A program made the translations under genes and the position numbers. From Pedobacter sp. PACM 27299 (GTDB taxonomy: Bacteria > Bacteroidota > Bacteroidia > Sphingobacteriales > Sphingobacteriaceae), in assembly GCF_001412655.1 (NCBI RefSeq), contig NZ_CP012996.1, positions 930,001 to 994,000 of the forward strand: a stretch of DNA of 64,000 nucleotides. Reading direction: 5' to 3'. A model generated the notes under the pieces. That model worked only from the letters and a program-made list of their open reading frames with translations, made no database searches and was not told where the DNA came from. Every line of letters starts with the position of its first letter. Within the stretch, counting starts at the first letter, position 1. Shown piece after piece: positions 8,233-17,316 of the stretch.

Positions 8233-11200
8233 ATGAAAATTAAAAACTTAGTTTTTGCAGGGCTTCCTTTGCTCTGTTTAACGGGAATGCAGGCGCATGC
8301 TACACCAGCGGAGCTGATGATAAAGGCTGCTAAATCCCATTCTACTTTTTTGTTTCCTAATGCCACTCAGAAAATATTAATCACCGGAACAGTAGTAGAT
8401 GAAAATTCTCAACCTGTGCCTGGTGTAGGCGTTAAATCATCGAAAAATAATAAAGCTACCGTAACTGATGCTTCAGGTAGGTTCAGTATTGAAGTTGAAA
8501 ATGCGACAGATCAGCTGACATTCAGCTATATCGGTTATGAAACTCAAACTCGTCAGGCAGGATCAGGTGCTGCTCCACTGCAAATTAAATTAAAACCAGC
8601 CTCTGGGGTAGATCTGGATGATGTAGTGGTAGTAGGTTATGGAACCAGAAAAAAATCTGACTTAACGGGAGCTGTAGGTTCTGTAAAAGAAGAGCAATTG
8701 AAAGAACGTCCGGCAGCATCCTTGAACCAGGCATTGGCAGGACGTATTCCCGGAGTACAGGTGAACTCTAACTCTGGTCGCCCGGGTGGACAAACGAATA
8801 TCCGTATCCGTGGTTTCAGTTCCATCAAAACAACTAATAATCCTTTATATGTTGTGGATGGGGTTATTCTTCCAGTAGGTTCACAAACGCAAAGCAGTAA
8901 TGCGATCGACTTCCTGAATCCTGGAGATATCGCCTCTGTAGAGGTGTTAAAAGATGCTTCTTCGGTAGCGATTTACGGTGCCAGAGGTGCTAATGGGGTG
9001 ATTATGATCACCACTAAAAAAGGTACTAATACGGGTAATAAAATCTCTTATGATGTAGATTTTAGTGTGCCAACTATTGGACCAAAGCGTGTGAAAATGC
9101 TGAATGCTCAGGAATTTATTGATGTAGAAAATTTAGCTTACGATAATGCTAAAATCTATGATCCTGCAGGATGGGCGAATAATCAATATGTAGATCCAAG
9201 AATAAAAAGAAAGAATTTGCCACTGCTTTTTAATGCAGATGGAAGTCCCATATATGATACCGATTGGTTTAAAGAATCCACTCAGAATAAACTGTCTCAA
9301 AATCATCAGCTTGGATTTACCGGCGGTAATGCAGAGAATTCTTATGGTTTATTCCTGAATTATAGAGATGACAATGGATTACTGAAAAACTCCTATCTGA
9401 AACGTTATTCTGGAAGGTTTGTGATGGATAGCCAGATGAAGAAATGGTTGAAAGTAGGTGGAAGCTTAAACTATACCAATCAAACAGAAAATCTGGTAGA
9501 TATTGGTACCGGTGGACTGAATTCGGTAAGGATGATCACAGAAAGTTTCCCTTTTCTACCTGTTAAATATCCTGATGGTACCTGGGCAGATAATCAAAAT
9601 TATCCGGGCGCAGAAGGTGGATCCAACCCAGTGCATATCCTGACAGATCGTAAATATCTTTTGCAAACACAGAATGTATTAGGGAATGCTTATGCAAACC
9701 TAAACCTTGCAGAAGGATTGGAGTTTCGTTCAGTTTTAGGCGCAAATGTGGTGACCCGTGGACGTTCTGAATACAATGGACGTAGCCTTTACGGAATCTC
9801 TTTTGATCAGAAAGGAACGGCTACGCTAGACAATAATAGAGAAACCTATTGGTCATTTGAAAATTACCTGACTTATAATAAACGTTTTGCCAAAGATCAC
9901 GCGGTTACTGGTTTGTTAGGTATATCATGGCAGGAAACTAATATCTTTGGCTTCGCTACAGGCGCAGAGAACTTCTCCAGTGATTTTCCACAATACAACA
10001 ACCTGATCGGGGGAAGTAAACCTACTCCGGGAACATCCAGAGCGGAAAGATTTGGATTTAACTCTTATTTCGGGCGTTTAAACTATAGCTACAAAGATAG
10101 ATACCTTTTCACGGCTACGGGTCGTGCGGATGGTTCTTCTAAATTCGGAGAGAACAGTAAATATGCATTCTTCCCATCTGCGGCGGTAGCGTGGAAAGTT
10201 TCAGAAGAGGATTTTATCAAAGAAAGCAGGGTTATCTCTAACTTAAAATTACGTGCCAGTTATGGGGTGACAGGTAACTCTGAGATTCCTAGTTATTTAT
10301 CAAAAGGTGTTTTGGGTTCAGGTTATGCCGCCATTATCAATGATACAAGGGTAGCTGGTGTAGGTACAAATCGCCTGGCTAATCCAGATTTGAAATGGGA
10401 AAAAACCGCACAGTCAGACCTAGGTGTGGAATTGGGATTATTCAATAACAGGGTGAACCTGGAAGCAGATTTATATTACCGTAAAACCTCTGATATGCTC
10501 TTGGATGCACCGGTGCCTTTAACCAGTGGTTATTCCTCGATTACCAAAAACATTGGCAGCATGGAAAACAAGGGCTTGGAATTTGCGATCAATACTGTAA
10601 ATATCAGTACTGATGATTTTAGCTGGAATACCAGTTTTAATATTTCAATGAATAGAAATAAAGTGCTTTCATTGGCTACACCAGCAGATATTTTTGGTGT
10701 AGGAAATCCTGGGTTTACCAATGAAACCGGAATCATCCGTGTGGGTGAGCCAGTAGGTTCTTTCTGGGGATTAACCCGTCTTGGTACCTGGAGTGAGAGC
10801 GAGCGTGCAGAAGCTGCTAAGTACAATTATAGAGCAGGTAAACCAGTTCTTCCAGGTGATATTAAGTACCTTGATAAAAATGGTGATTACCAGATTAATG
10901 ATGATGACCGTGGAATTATCGGCAATGGCAGCCCTAAAGCCTGGGGTGCTTTCTCTAATACTTTTAAATATAAAAAGTTTGATCTGACTGTAGAGATTCA
11001 GTATTCTGCAGGTAATGATGTGTTAGATATGACGAAACACTCTGCTGAAGATCGTGTAGGAATTGCAAATAGCTATGCTTCTGTATTAAATGCATGGACT
11101 CCGCAAAACCAAAACACGCCAATTGCTGCTATTCGCGATACCAGGGCTGGTTATGTGACCAATGTGGATAGCCACTGGGTAGAAGATGGTTCATTTATTC

Positions 11201-11430
11201 GTGGTAGAAATCTTTTACTAGGTTATACATTTGCGGAAAATATCACCAAGAAACTGAAAATAAACCGATTGAGAGTTTATGGTAGTGTGCAGAATTTCTT
11301 CCTGGCCACTAAATTCTCTGGTAATGATCCTGAAGTAACTACGTATTCCAATGCTTTTGCGCAAGGACAAACGTTCTTCGATTATCCTAAGCCAACTACT
11401 TTTATGCTGGGCTTAAATGTGAGTTTATAG
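8233..11430 (+). CDS. SusC/RagA family TonB-linked outer membrane transporter (pair 1)
   Basis: A 1065-residue TonB-dependent barrel that imports ligands captured by its SusD partner. A signal peptide covers roughly residues 1-23 (MKIKNLVFAGLPLLCLTGMQAHA). A carboxypeptidase-regulatory-like beta-sandwich follows (ITGTVVDENSQPVPGVGV to FSYIGYETQTR), then the VVVVGYGTRKKSDLTGAV motif that opens the plug domain, the NPLYVVDGV and GARGANGVIMITTKKG plug signatures, and a long beta-barrel to the C terminus. It is followed 32 bases later by its SusD. No glycoside hydrolase, protease or anti-sigma gene is adjacent, so the substrate cannot be inferred. The long leader with repeated boxes suggests dedicated transcriptional control. 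Confidence 0.92.
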   Translation: MKIKNLVFAGLPLLCLTGMQAHATPAELMIKAAKSHSTFLFPNATQKILITGTVVDENSQPVPGVGVKSSKNNKATVTDASGRFSIEVENATDQLTFSYIGYETQTRQAGSGAAPLQIKLKPASGVDLDDVVVVGYGTRKKSDLTGAVGSVKEEQLKERPAASLNQALAGRIPGVQVNSNSGRPGGQTNIRIRGFSSIKTTNNPLYVVDGVILPVGSQTQSSNAIDFLNPGDIASVEVLKDASSVAIYGARGANGVIMITTKKGTNTGNKISYDVDFSVPTIGPKRVKMLNAQEFIDVENLAYDNAKIYDPAGWANNQYVDPRIKRKNLPLLFNADGSPIYDTDWFKESTQNKLSQNHQLGFTGGNAENSYGLFLNYRDDNGLLKNSYLKRYSGRFVMDSQMKKWLKVGGSLNYTNQTENLVDIGTGGLNSVRMITESFPFLPVKYPDGTWADNQNYPGAEGGSNPVHILTDRKYLLQTQNVLGNAYANLNLAEGLEFRSVLGANVVTRGRSEYNGRSLYGISFDQKGTATLDNNRETYWSFENYLTYNKRFAKDHAVTGLLGISWQETNIFGFATGAENFSSDFPQYNNLIGGSKPTPGTSRAERFGFNSYFGRLNYSYKDRYLFTATGRADGSSKFGENSKYAFFPSAAVAWKVSEEDFIKESRVISNLKLRASYGVTGNSEIPSYLSKGVLGSGYAAIINDTRVAGVGTNRLANPDLKWEKTAQSDLGVELGLFNNRVNLEADLYYRKTSDMLLDAPVPLTSGYSSITKNIGSMENKGLEFAINTVNISTDDFSWNTSFNISMNRNKVLSLATPADIFGVGNPGFTNETGIIRVGEPVGSFWGLTRLGTWSESERAEAAKYNYRAGKPVLPGDIKYLDKNGDYQINDDDRGIIGNGSPKAWGAFSNTFKYKKFDLTVEIQYSAGNDVLDMTKHSAEDRVGIANSYASVLNAWTPQNQNTPIAAIRDTRAGYVTNVDSHWVEDGSFIRGRNLLLGYTFAENITKKLKINRLRVYGSVQNFFLATKFSGNDPEVTTYSNAFAQGQTFFDYPKPTTFMLGLNVSL

Positions 11431-11462
11431 TTCTAAAAATTGTCAATACTAATTAAAAGATC

Positions 11463-12998
11463 ATGAAATTAAATATAAAATCTTCAAGTAAAATCCTCCT
11501 GATTGCAATGGTGGTACTTGGAACAGGGTGTAAAAAATTCCTGGAAGAAACAGATCCTTCAAACTTAACTCCGGAAACTTATTATACCATTCCTGAGCAT
11601 GCGGAAGCTTCTATCGCTGCTGGATATGCACAGACTCGTTTTATCGGAAATGGTGCAGGTATCTTTGCTGCCAATTTCTCTATGCTGGAATTGGTAACTG
11701 GTACAGCAAAGACCGAGACCGGACAAAACTCAGATTTGAACAATCTTGCTGGCTTGTCTTTTACAGGAGAAAACCTATTGGTTAGAAACTGGTGGGCTGG
11801 CTTGTATAATGTAATTGCTCAGACAAACCTGACTTTGCAAAAAGTACCGGGAATTAACCCAATGGATGCTACAAGAAAAGCACAGGTTCTGGGTGAAGCG
11901 AGATTTTTACGTGCATGGGCTTACTTTTATCTGGTGAGGTTATATGGAGATGTGCCATTGATTCTATTACCACAGAGCACAAGTTCTGCTGATTTTTATC
12001 CTACAAGAACGGGGACAGAAGCAGTATATGCGCAAATTGTTGAAGATTTGACCATAGCAGAAACAGCAGGTTTGCCTTGGCAGCAGTCGAGTGGAACTGC
12101 AAGTAAAGGAGCAGCAAAAGCACTATTAGCTAAGGTCTATCTATCAATGGCTGGATTTCCTTTAAATAAAGGGACAGCATATTATAAACTGGCTGCTGAT
12201 AAGTCGCTGGAAGTCATTAAAGATGGTGGCTTCGGATTATTTGACACTTATGGAGAGCTGCATAGCCTAGCTACTGAAAACAAAAAAGAACACATGTTCG
12301 AGATTCAGTATTTGGCTGCTGTAGCGACTAATCCGATGCAGCAGTTATTATTGCCAAACTTCAAAGATGTTTCGGCTTATAGTGATGAAGTAGGAAGTAC
12401 AGTGCCAACAGTGAATTTCTACAATTCTTATGAGGCTGGTGATTTAAGAGCAAAAGATAGAGAGGGATTCTTTTACACTTCTTATTATACCGGTGGAAAT
12501 GGTGCATTGAAACAGTTAAATGCGCCTTACATCTTTAAACATTTTGATGTAGTTGCCAATGGAACTTTAGGAACAGCAGGTACTGCTCAAAGCAGCTTAA
12601 ACTGGCCTCAAATCCGCTATGCGGAAGTGCTGTTGACTTATGCAGAAGCACAGAATCGTGCGGATGGAACACCAAATCAAGCGGCTTATGATGCTGTAAA
12701 CGCCATCAGAAAGCGGGCTTTATTAACTCCATTGTCTGGTTTAGGTCAGGCGCAGTTTGAAGAAGCAGTATGGCGCGAACGCTGGCATGAACTATGCTAC
12801 GAAGGAATTACCTGGTTCGATATGGTACGCTTAAGAAAAGTGTATAATGAAACGACCAATGGTTTTGACAATTTCGTAGGACATGCTTTTGCAGCAACAC
12901 CCAATGTGATTTTGGCAGAGAAACACTTACTGTTTCCGATACCAACTGTGGATTACAAAAACAACCCTAATCTGAGACCTCAGAATCCAGGCTATTAA
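11463..12998 (+). CDS. RagB/SusD family nutrient-binding lipoprotein (pair 1)
   Basis: A 511-residue surface lipoprotein that caps the SusC barrel. The lipobox is VLGTGC with Cys23, followed by the typical KKFLEETDPSN start of the mature protein. The N-terminal TPR-like SusD part contains the EARFLRAWAYFYLVRLYGDVPL block. The C-terminal part has the conserved WRERWHELCYEGITWFDMVRL segment and ends in the common PNLRPQNPGY tail. Length is typical (450-600). Co-transcribed with the preceding SusC, and a strong terminator follows the stop. Ligand unknown. Confidence 0.92.
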   Translation: MKLNIKSSSKILLIAMVVLGTGCKKFLEETDPSNLTPETYYTIPEHAEASIAAGYAQTRFIGNGAGIFAANFSMLELVTGTAKTETGQNSDLNNLAGLSFTGENLLVRNWWAGLYNVIAQTNLTLQKVPGINPMDATRKAQVLGEARFLRAWAYFYLVRLYGDVPLILLPQSTSSADFYPTRTGTEAVYAQIVEDLTIAETAGLPWQQSSGTASKGAAKALLAKVYLSMAGFPLNKGTAYYKLAADKSLEVIKDGGFGLFDTYGELHSLATENKKEHMFEIQYLAAVATNPMQQLLLPNFKDVSAYSDEVGSTVPTVNFYNSYEAGDLRAKDREGFFYTSYYTGGNGALKQLNAPYIFKHFDVVANGTLGTAGTAQSSLNWPQIRYAEVLLTYAEAQNRADGTPNQAAYDAVNAIRKRALLTPLSGLGQAQFEEAVWRERWHELCYEGITWFDMVRLRKVYNETTNGFDNFVGHAFAATPNVILAEKHLLFPIPTVDYKNNPNLRPQNPGY

Positions 12999-13008
12999 TT
13001 GATTCTAT

Positions 13009-13045
13009 AATAAAACGGATGCTCATAAGGCATCCGTTTTATTGT
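13009..13045 (+). terminator. Rho-independent terminator after SusD 1
   Basis: A perfect 14-bp stem (13009-13022 with 13030-13043) around a seven-base loop closes the SusCD 1 transcript. A short T-containing tail follows. The arms are A/T-rich at the base, so it could also work on the minus strand. Confidence 0.85.
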
Positions 13046-13075
13046 TTCGAACCTGATTTGATACGGAATAGTTGT

Positions 13076-13439
13076 TTAATCCATGATCAAATTATTTTTA
13101 ATTGCAAAGTCATACAAAGTATTGTAGAATCTCCAATTTCTAGTTTACGCGATGATGTTTTTTCTATGGTATAAATCGTGAATTCGGAAAGGTACAGTCG
13201 CTCTGCAATTTCTTTAGTTCTCCTATTCTGACATACCATGCGAATAATTTCTACCTCTCTTTTACTGAGTTTATGCTTAGTAAGGAAATCATCTAAATAG
13301 GAAGGAGATGCAGTTTTAATAAGTCCAAACCATTATTTACTGTATCAATGACGCTTAACTGAGCGTCTTTTTCCAGATAAGCTTGTATACCTTCTTAAAT
13401 AGCAGGATGATCATCTGCCATAATGATAGAAATCTTCAT
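13076..13439 (-). pseudogene. Decayed NarL/LuxR-type response regulator
   Basis: Reading down from an ATG at 13439 gives MKISIIMADDHPAI, a stop where an Arg or similar codon is expected, then EGIQAYLEKDAQLSVIDTVNNGLDLLK: the start of a receiver domain with its acidic pair. The central receiver part, including the phosphoacceptor Asp, is missing. After a frameshift the linker and a LuxR HTH follow (LSKREVEIIRMVCQNRRTKEIAERLYLSEFTIYT). Restoring one base in the recognition-helix region would recover the family THRKNII motif, and further small indels restore an ending that stops at 13076. Several stops and indels plus a large deletion mean it is no longer functional. Intact relatives are about 210-220 residues. 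Confidence 0.85.
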
Positions 13440-13489
13440 TAGGGTCGAATTGTCTGTATTCCACCCTAAATTAGAAAATGTAATTGAGT

Positions 13490-14914
13490 TTACGGTGTCA
13501 AACTGTTTTTCTTTTTTACTGATTCTAGCATGTTATCCAGTGTGTTACGGTCTAATAGTGATCCTTTTGTAACCACCGCATAGATTTTTTGAGTAGCACT
13601 GATGTTTTGTAATGGGTTTTCATTGAGCAAAAGAAGGTCTGCTCTTTTCCCTTTTTGCAGACTACCATAAGCGGTCTTATTTAAGAAAGCCGGTGAATTG
13701 ATCACCGAAGCCTGGAGTGCCTGCAAAGGTGTTAAGCCATACTTTACCATCAATTCTAATTCCTTATGGAGGCCGATGCCCGGATAAGTATAAGAGTTCA
13801 GGTAACCGGCATCTGTTCCAGCCATAATTTTCACACCTGCTTTTTGTAAAAGTGGAAGTGTTTGTACGGTTTTTTCAAACAACTGCTGTCTGAATTGAAT
13901 GGCTTCAGCATTGTCTTGTTCTACTCTTTTTACACGACCTACATAAGTTTGCTGCAATCCTTTGCCAATGTACTTCAGATAATCATCATTTTTATGATTG
14001 TCTTGATCAAAATAAGCAAGAATATAGCTCAAGGATAGGGTAGGTGTTAAGTACATTCCATGTTTGGCCATATTCTTATAAGTGGCCATGGCTGCGGTTT
14101 CGTCAAAAGTATCCATCACTTTTTGATTGAAGGCTTTTCCTTTTAGTTTTCCTTCGGCTACTTCTTTAGATATTTCTTTTTCTACTTTGGAACCTGCTTT
14201 TAGTGCATAACCCAAATGTTCTACTGAGCTTAATCCAGCTGCGGCGATTTGTTCCATCGCAATTGAATTTGGGATATGCGCCGATACCCGAAATCCTTCG
14301 GCACGTGCCAAACGGATACTTTCTAAAAACAGTTCCGGGCTTAAAGTATTGTCTGTGATCTTTACAAAATCTACTTTTATCCTTTTCAAAGAATCTAAAG
14401 CGGCTTTGATTTCTTTGGTGTTTCCAACTTCTATGTCGCCAATCCAGCTGGAGTTATAGCCTTCCAATTTCGGACCTGAGGTTAGGATAGTTGGTCCCTG
14501 CAGTTTTCCTGCCGCAATTTCGTCCCTCCACTGCAAAACACTCAGACTAATATCTGCGGCAGCATCGCGGATGGTCGTGATGCCGTAAGCAAGATATAAT
14601 GGCAATAGGTTTTTGTTTTCTTCAATCAATGCTGTCCCGCCACCAAAATGCATGTGGTTATCCCATAAACCGGGCATTACATATTTTCCTGTAGCATCTA
14701 CCGTTTGGGTAGCGGTGTATTTAGAGCGCTGGCTTTCCGGAAATACGGCCGTAATCAAGCCGTCTTTTATGGCAATACCTTGCTTAGGAATTAGCTTTCC
14801 TGTTTTTATATCAATAATTGTCGCAGATTTAATTAATAAATCAACAGTTATTTTTTGTGCAAAGGTGATTTGGGCAAAAAGGCACCCAATTAAAATCAGT
14901 GATAGTTTTTTCAT
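13490..14914 (-). CDS. Secreted amidohydrolase family metalloenzyme
   Basis: A 474-residue exported hydrolase of the amidohydrolase superfamily, of the imidazolonepropionase-like type. A signal peptide occupies residues 1-19 with predicted cleavage before Gln20 (ITFA-Q). The metal-binding His87-Met-His89 sits in PGLWDNHMHFGG. Further ligand candidates are the Lys in VDFVKITDN, His in RVSAHIPN, His in SSVEHLGYA and Asp in the AGTDAGY motif. The C-terminal strand domain (GSLQKGKRADLLLLNENPL) is typical. It begins three bases after the ankyrin lipoprotein gene stops, so they are one transcript with the AraC gene probably upstream. Substrate is unknown; secreted relatives include dipeptidases and Xaa-Pro-type amidohydrolases. 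Confidence 0.85.
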   Translation of the reverse strand: MKKLSLILIGCLFAQITFAQKITVDLLIKSATIIDIKTGKLIPKQGIAIKDGLITAVFPESQRSKYTATQTVDATGKYVMPGLWDNHMHFGGGTALIEENKNLLPLYLAYGITTIRDAAADISLSVLQWRDEIAAGKLQGPTILTSGPKLEGYNSSWIGDIEVGNTKEIKAALDSLKRIKVDFVKITDNTLSPELFLESIRLARAEGFRVSAHIPNSIAMEQIAAAGLSSVEHLGYALKAGSKVEKEISKEVAEGKLKGKAFNQKVMDTFDETAAMATYKNMAKHGMYLTPTLSLSYILAYFDQDNHKNDDYLKYIGKGLQQTYVGRVKRVEQDNAEAIQFRQQLFEKTVQTLPLLQKAGVKIMAGTDAGYLNSYTYPGIGLHKELELMVKYGLTPLQALQASVINSPAFLNKTAYGSLQKGKRADLLLLNENPLQNISATQKIYAVVTKGSLLDRNTLDNMLESVKKKNSLTP

Positions 14915-14917
14915 GTT

Positions 14918-15604
14918 TTATTTTCTTACTGCGGCGTTTTCCAGGATGTTTATCATCTCTTTAAATTTTTTCTTTCTAGCATGATCCAAAGCAGTCACAC
15001 CGTTTTTGTCTTTAATACTGAGGTTGGCTCCGGCATCTACCAGCAGGTGTACAATTTTTACGTGTTTTGGTCCGCCGTCACTTAAGATCACGGCTTCTAG
15101 TAGTGCAGTCCAGCCTAGTCGGTTGACATGGTCAATAGGGTAGAATTTATCTTTCAGTAATTCCTCCACAACGGCCAGGTGCCCCTTTTCACAGGCAGGA
15201 ATTAAAGCCGTTCCATTATATCTATTGAAAACCTTATAATCGGCTCCGGATTTTAGGCACAGTTTCAATATTTCGAGCTGTCCTGCGGCTCCGGCATATA
15301 AGAAAGGACTATTTTGCAGGTTATCCTGAGTATTTACATTGGCTCCAGCATCAATTAATAGTTTGGCCATTTGTACCTGATTCAGATAGGTGACTGCCAT
15401 CAGCGGTGTTTCTCCTTTTTCATTTTTCAGTTCCAGGTTTGGCTTTTTACTGAGCCATACCTTCATTTCTGATAGATTTTGTTGGGCAATGATCTGGAAG
15501 ATCTCATTTGTGCTGCTAGTCATCGTTTTTTCCTGAGAACAGGCGGTTAAGGTGTTTAAGCTGAAAAACAGCGAACACAGTAATAAAGTCATGCGGTATT
15601 TCAT
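14918..15604 (-). CDS. Ankyrin-repeat lipoprotein
   Basis: A 228-residue exported protein. The chosen ATG gives MKYRMTLLLCSLFFSLNTLTAC, a lipoprotein signal with lipobox LTAC; an upstream TTG-type start would add a basic stretch before it. The mature part is a run of ankyrin repeats, recognisable by KGETPLMAVTYLNQVQMAKLLIDAGANVN, QNSPFLYAGAAGQLEILKLCLKSGAD, TALIPACEKGHLAVVEELLKD and KNGVTALDHARKKK. It is likely a periplasmic or membrane-anchored protein-binding scaffold. It sits just upstream of the amidohydrolase on the same strand with a three-base gap, so it may assist or regulate that enzyme; this is inferred from context. Confidence 0.85.
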   Translation of the reverse strand: MKYRMTLLLCSLFFSLNTLTACSQEKTMTSSTNEIFQIIAQQNLSEMKVWLSKKPNLELKNEKGETPLMAVTYLNQVQMAKLLIDAGANVNTQDNLQNSPFLYAGAAGQLEILKLCLKSGADYKVFNRYNGTALIPACEKGHLAVVEELLKDKFYPIDHVNRLGWTALLEAVILSDGGPKHVKIVHLLVDAGANLSIKDKNGVTALDHARKKKFKEMINILENAAVRK

Positions 15605-15662
15605 ACACAAATTTATCTTTCTAAAAAGAAATGGAGTAGGACAGGTTAGCACATCAAGGGTA

Positions 15663-16505
15663 CTAATTATTCATCTTGCGGAATTCTTGGGGGGAGAGGT
15701 CTGTATATTTCTTGAAAAATCTCGAAAAATAAGAGGAATCGTTAAATCCGAGGGTATAGGCAATCTCCTTAATGTCGAGCTGTGTTAAGCTCAATAACCT
15801 TTTTGCTTCCAGTAAAATCCGATCTCTGATCAAATCACCAGCGGTAATTCCGGCTTTTTTTCTACATACCTGATTCAGGTAGTTTGGGGTTACACTCATT
15901 TCATTCGCATAAAATCCAACTTCACTGTGTGCTGTATAATGCTGCTCGAGTAAGGCCAGGAAATTATTAATAATCCGATGATCCGGTGCATATTCATGCA
16001 CATCAAAATTTTCAGAATACCATCTTTTCAGAAGTAAGAGTATGATTTGTAAGCGGGTTTGAATCAGGTCAATGTGAAGGTCGTCAGAAAGGACTTCTTC
16101 CTCTTCAATTTGTTTCAGCTCTAGAATTAAAGTTTGGTATTGCGCTGCTGTAAGGGGTAAGTATGGTGCTGCTGATAGATTGAAATAAGGAAAACGCTGA
16201 CTTCCTGAAAGCAAAAACTTCATGGAAAAAAGGATTTGATAACCTGAAGTATCGGGAGATAAGTTCCATTGATGTGCTTGTCCCGGAGCAAGAAAAAACA
16301 ACATCTGATCCTTTACCTGATGTTCTTTAAAATCTATAGTATGAGTGCCGCTTCCTTTTTCAATCAATAAGATCATATAAAAATCATGCTTATGGGCATG
16401 AGGAATAACCGTCATATTGATGGGTTGGTGGTGGACGAGTTTAAAATCCTCCTTAGTATAGGGAAGGTTGAAAATTTGTTCAATGCCTACAGTTGGTAAT
16501 AGCAT
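15663..16505 (-). CDS. AraC family transcriptional regulator
   Basis: A 280-residue regulator with an N-terminal cupin-like sensing domain (HAHKHDFYMILLIEKGSGTHTIDF, FFLAPGQAHQWNLSPDTSGYQILF) and a C-terminal double HTH (YANEMSVTPNYLNQVCRKKAGITAGDLI and IKEIAYTLGFNDSSYFSRFFKKYTDLSPQEFRK). The ATG at 16505 was chosen over a TTG four codons upstream. It lies 58 bases upstream of the ankyrin/amidohydrolase genes on the same strand and is the obvious candidate to control them, though the ligand is unknown. The protein is cytoplasmic. Confidence 0.9.
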   Translation of the reverse strand: MLLPTVGIEQIFNLPYTKEDFKLVHHQPINMTVIPHAHKHDFYMILLIEKGSGTHTIDFKEHQVKDQMLFFLAPGQAHQWNLSPDTSGYQILFSMKFLLSGSQRFPYFNLSAAPYLPLTAAQYQTLILELKQIEEEEVLSDDLHIDLIQTRLQIILLLLKRWYSENFDVHEYAPDHRIINNFLALLEQHYTAHSEVGFYANEMSVTPNYLNQVCRKKAGITAGDLIRDRILLEAKRLLSLTQLDIKEIAYTLGFNDSSYFSRFFKKYTDLSPQEFRKMNN

Positions 16506-16598
16506 TTTAGGGGCCAATGAATAGGATCAGGCAATTAAAGGTATAAATAATTGTAATATGGTCTAGAATTTTGTGAAACTATCTTTTTTTATGCTGGC

Positions 16599-17096
16599 TT
16601 AGCCATTTTCTTTTGAAAAAGTATAAGTCATCTTATGAATGTGGTAATTGATGTCTTTATGAACCATTGTCATCGCAGGATCTGGACAGAATTTGAAGCC
16701 AACTGATTCGTAGCATTTTATTGCCGCATCATTCTTTTCCCAGGCAAATAGGTCAACAGCAGGAGTAGGGTAATGTTTCTTGATTTCTTCTAACAGCAAT
16801 CTTACAAAATATCGTCCTAATCCTTTTCCCCTGAGTGCCGGATTTCCAACTAATATTCTTGCTAGTCTGGGTTTGCCACTTTCCTGGGGGATAATTTCTC
16901 CAAAGGCGAATGCGGTTTCCTCACTAGTATATCCGATATAAAAACGACGTTCCGGATGTGAAGCCTGATATGCAGTAATTTGTTGTCTGCTCAATGGATA
17001 AGAAAAATCTGTTCCGGCGAATTGAAGCAGGATTTCCTCATCAGTTACCCAGGAAGTAAGGAGGTCAAAATCTGAAGATTCATAAGGTTTGAGCAT
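16599..17096 (-). CDS. GNAT family N-acetyltransferase
   Basis: A 165-residue acetyl-CoA-dependent acyltransferase. The GNAT core is visible: an N-terminal strand-helix (SDFDLLTSWVTDEEILLQF), the acetyl-CoA-binding loop in ARILVGNPALRGKGLGRYFVRLLLEE (Arg/Gln-x-x-Gly-x-Gly/Ala type motif A), and the C-terminal FAWEKNDAAIKCYESVGFKF segment. The closest type by eye is the ribosomal-protein/aminoglycoside 6'-like GNAT group, but no specific substrate can be named. It appears to be a single-gene unit with non-coding DNA on both sides. Confidence 0.82.
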   Translation of the reverse strand: MLKPYESSDFDLLTSWVTDEEILLQFAGTDFSYPLSRQQITAYQASHPERRFYIGYTSEETAFAFGEIIPQESGKPRLARILVGNPALRGKGLGRYFVRLLLEEIKKHYPTPAVDLFAWEKNDAAIKCYESVGFKFCPDPAMTMVHKDINYHIHKMTYTFSKENG

Positions 17097-17229
17097 GCTG
17101 TCTGTTTTTGATTATTCTGCTTGCTTATTGTGGATAAATAATGGAACGGAATGATGGCTATATTGAAAATAGTGATTTCTAAGTCCCCTTTTTACTAAGG
17201 AAACCAGAAATGAGGTGTTGGATTAGATC

Positions 17230-17279
17230 GCCTAATTTTTATGAATTAGGCAGGCTCTTTTTTTTTAAAAAAGCCTGCC
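17230..17279. terminator. Pair of overlapping inverted repeats
   Basis: GCCTAATT (17230-17237) pairs with 17244-17251, and GGCAGGCT (17249-17256) pairs with 17272-17279 across an A/T-rich loop containing a T9 run. The two hairpins share bases, so only one can form at a time. They lie between the lipoprotein gene end (minus strand) and the GNAT start. Probably the lipoprotein terminator; the mutually exclusive arrangement is odd. Confidence 0.45.
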
Positions 17280-17316
17280 AGTTTTTTCTGAAGGACTTTG
17301 CTATAAAAATCAATAA

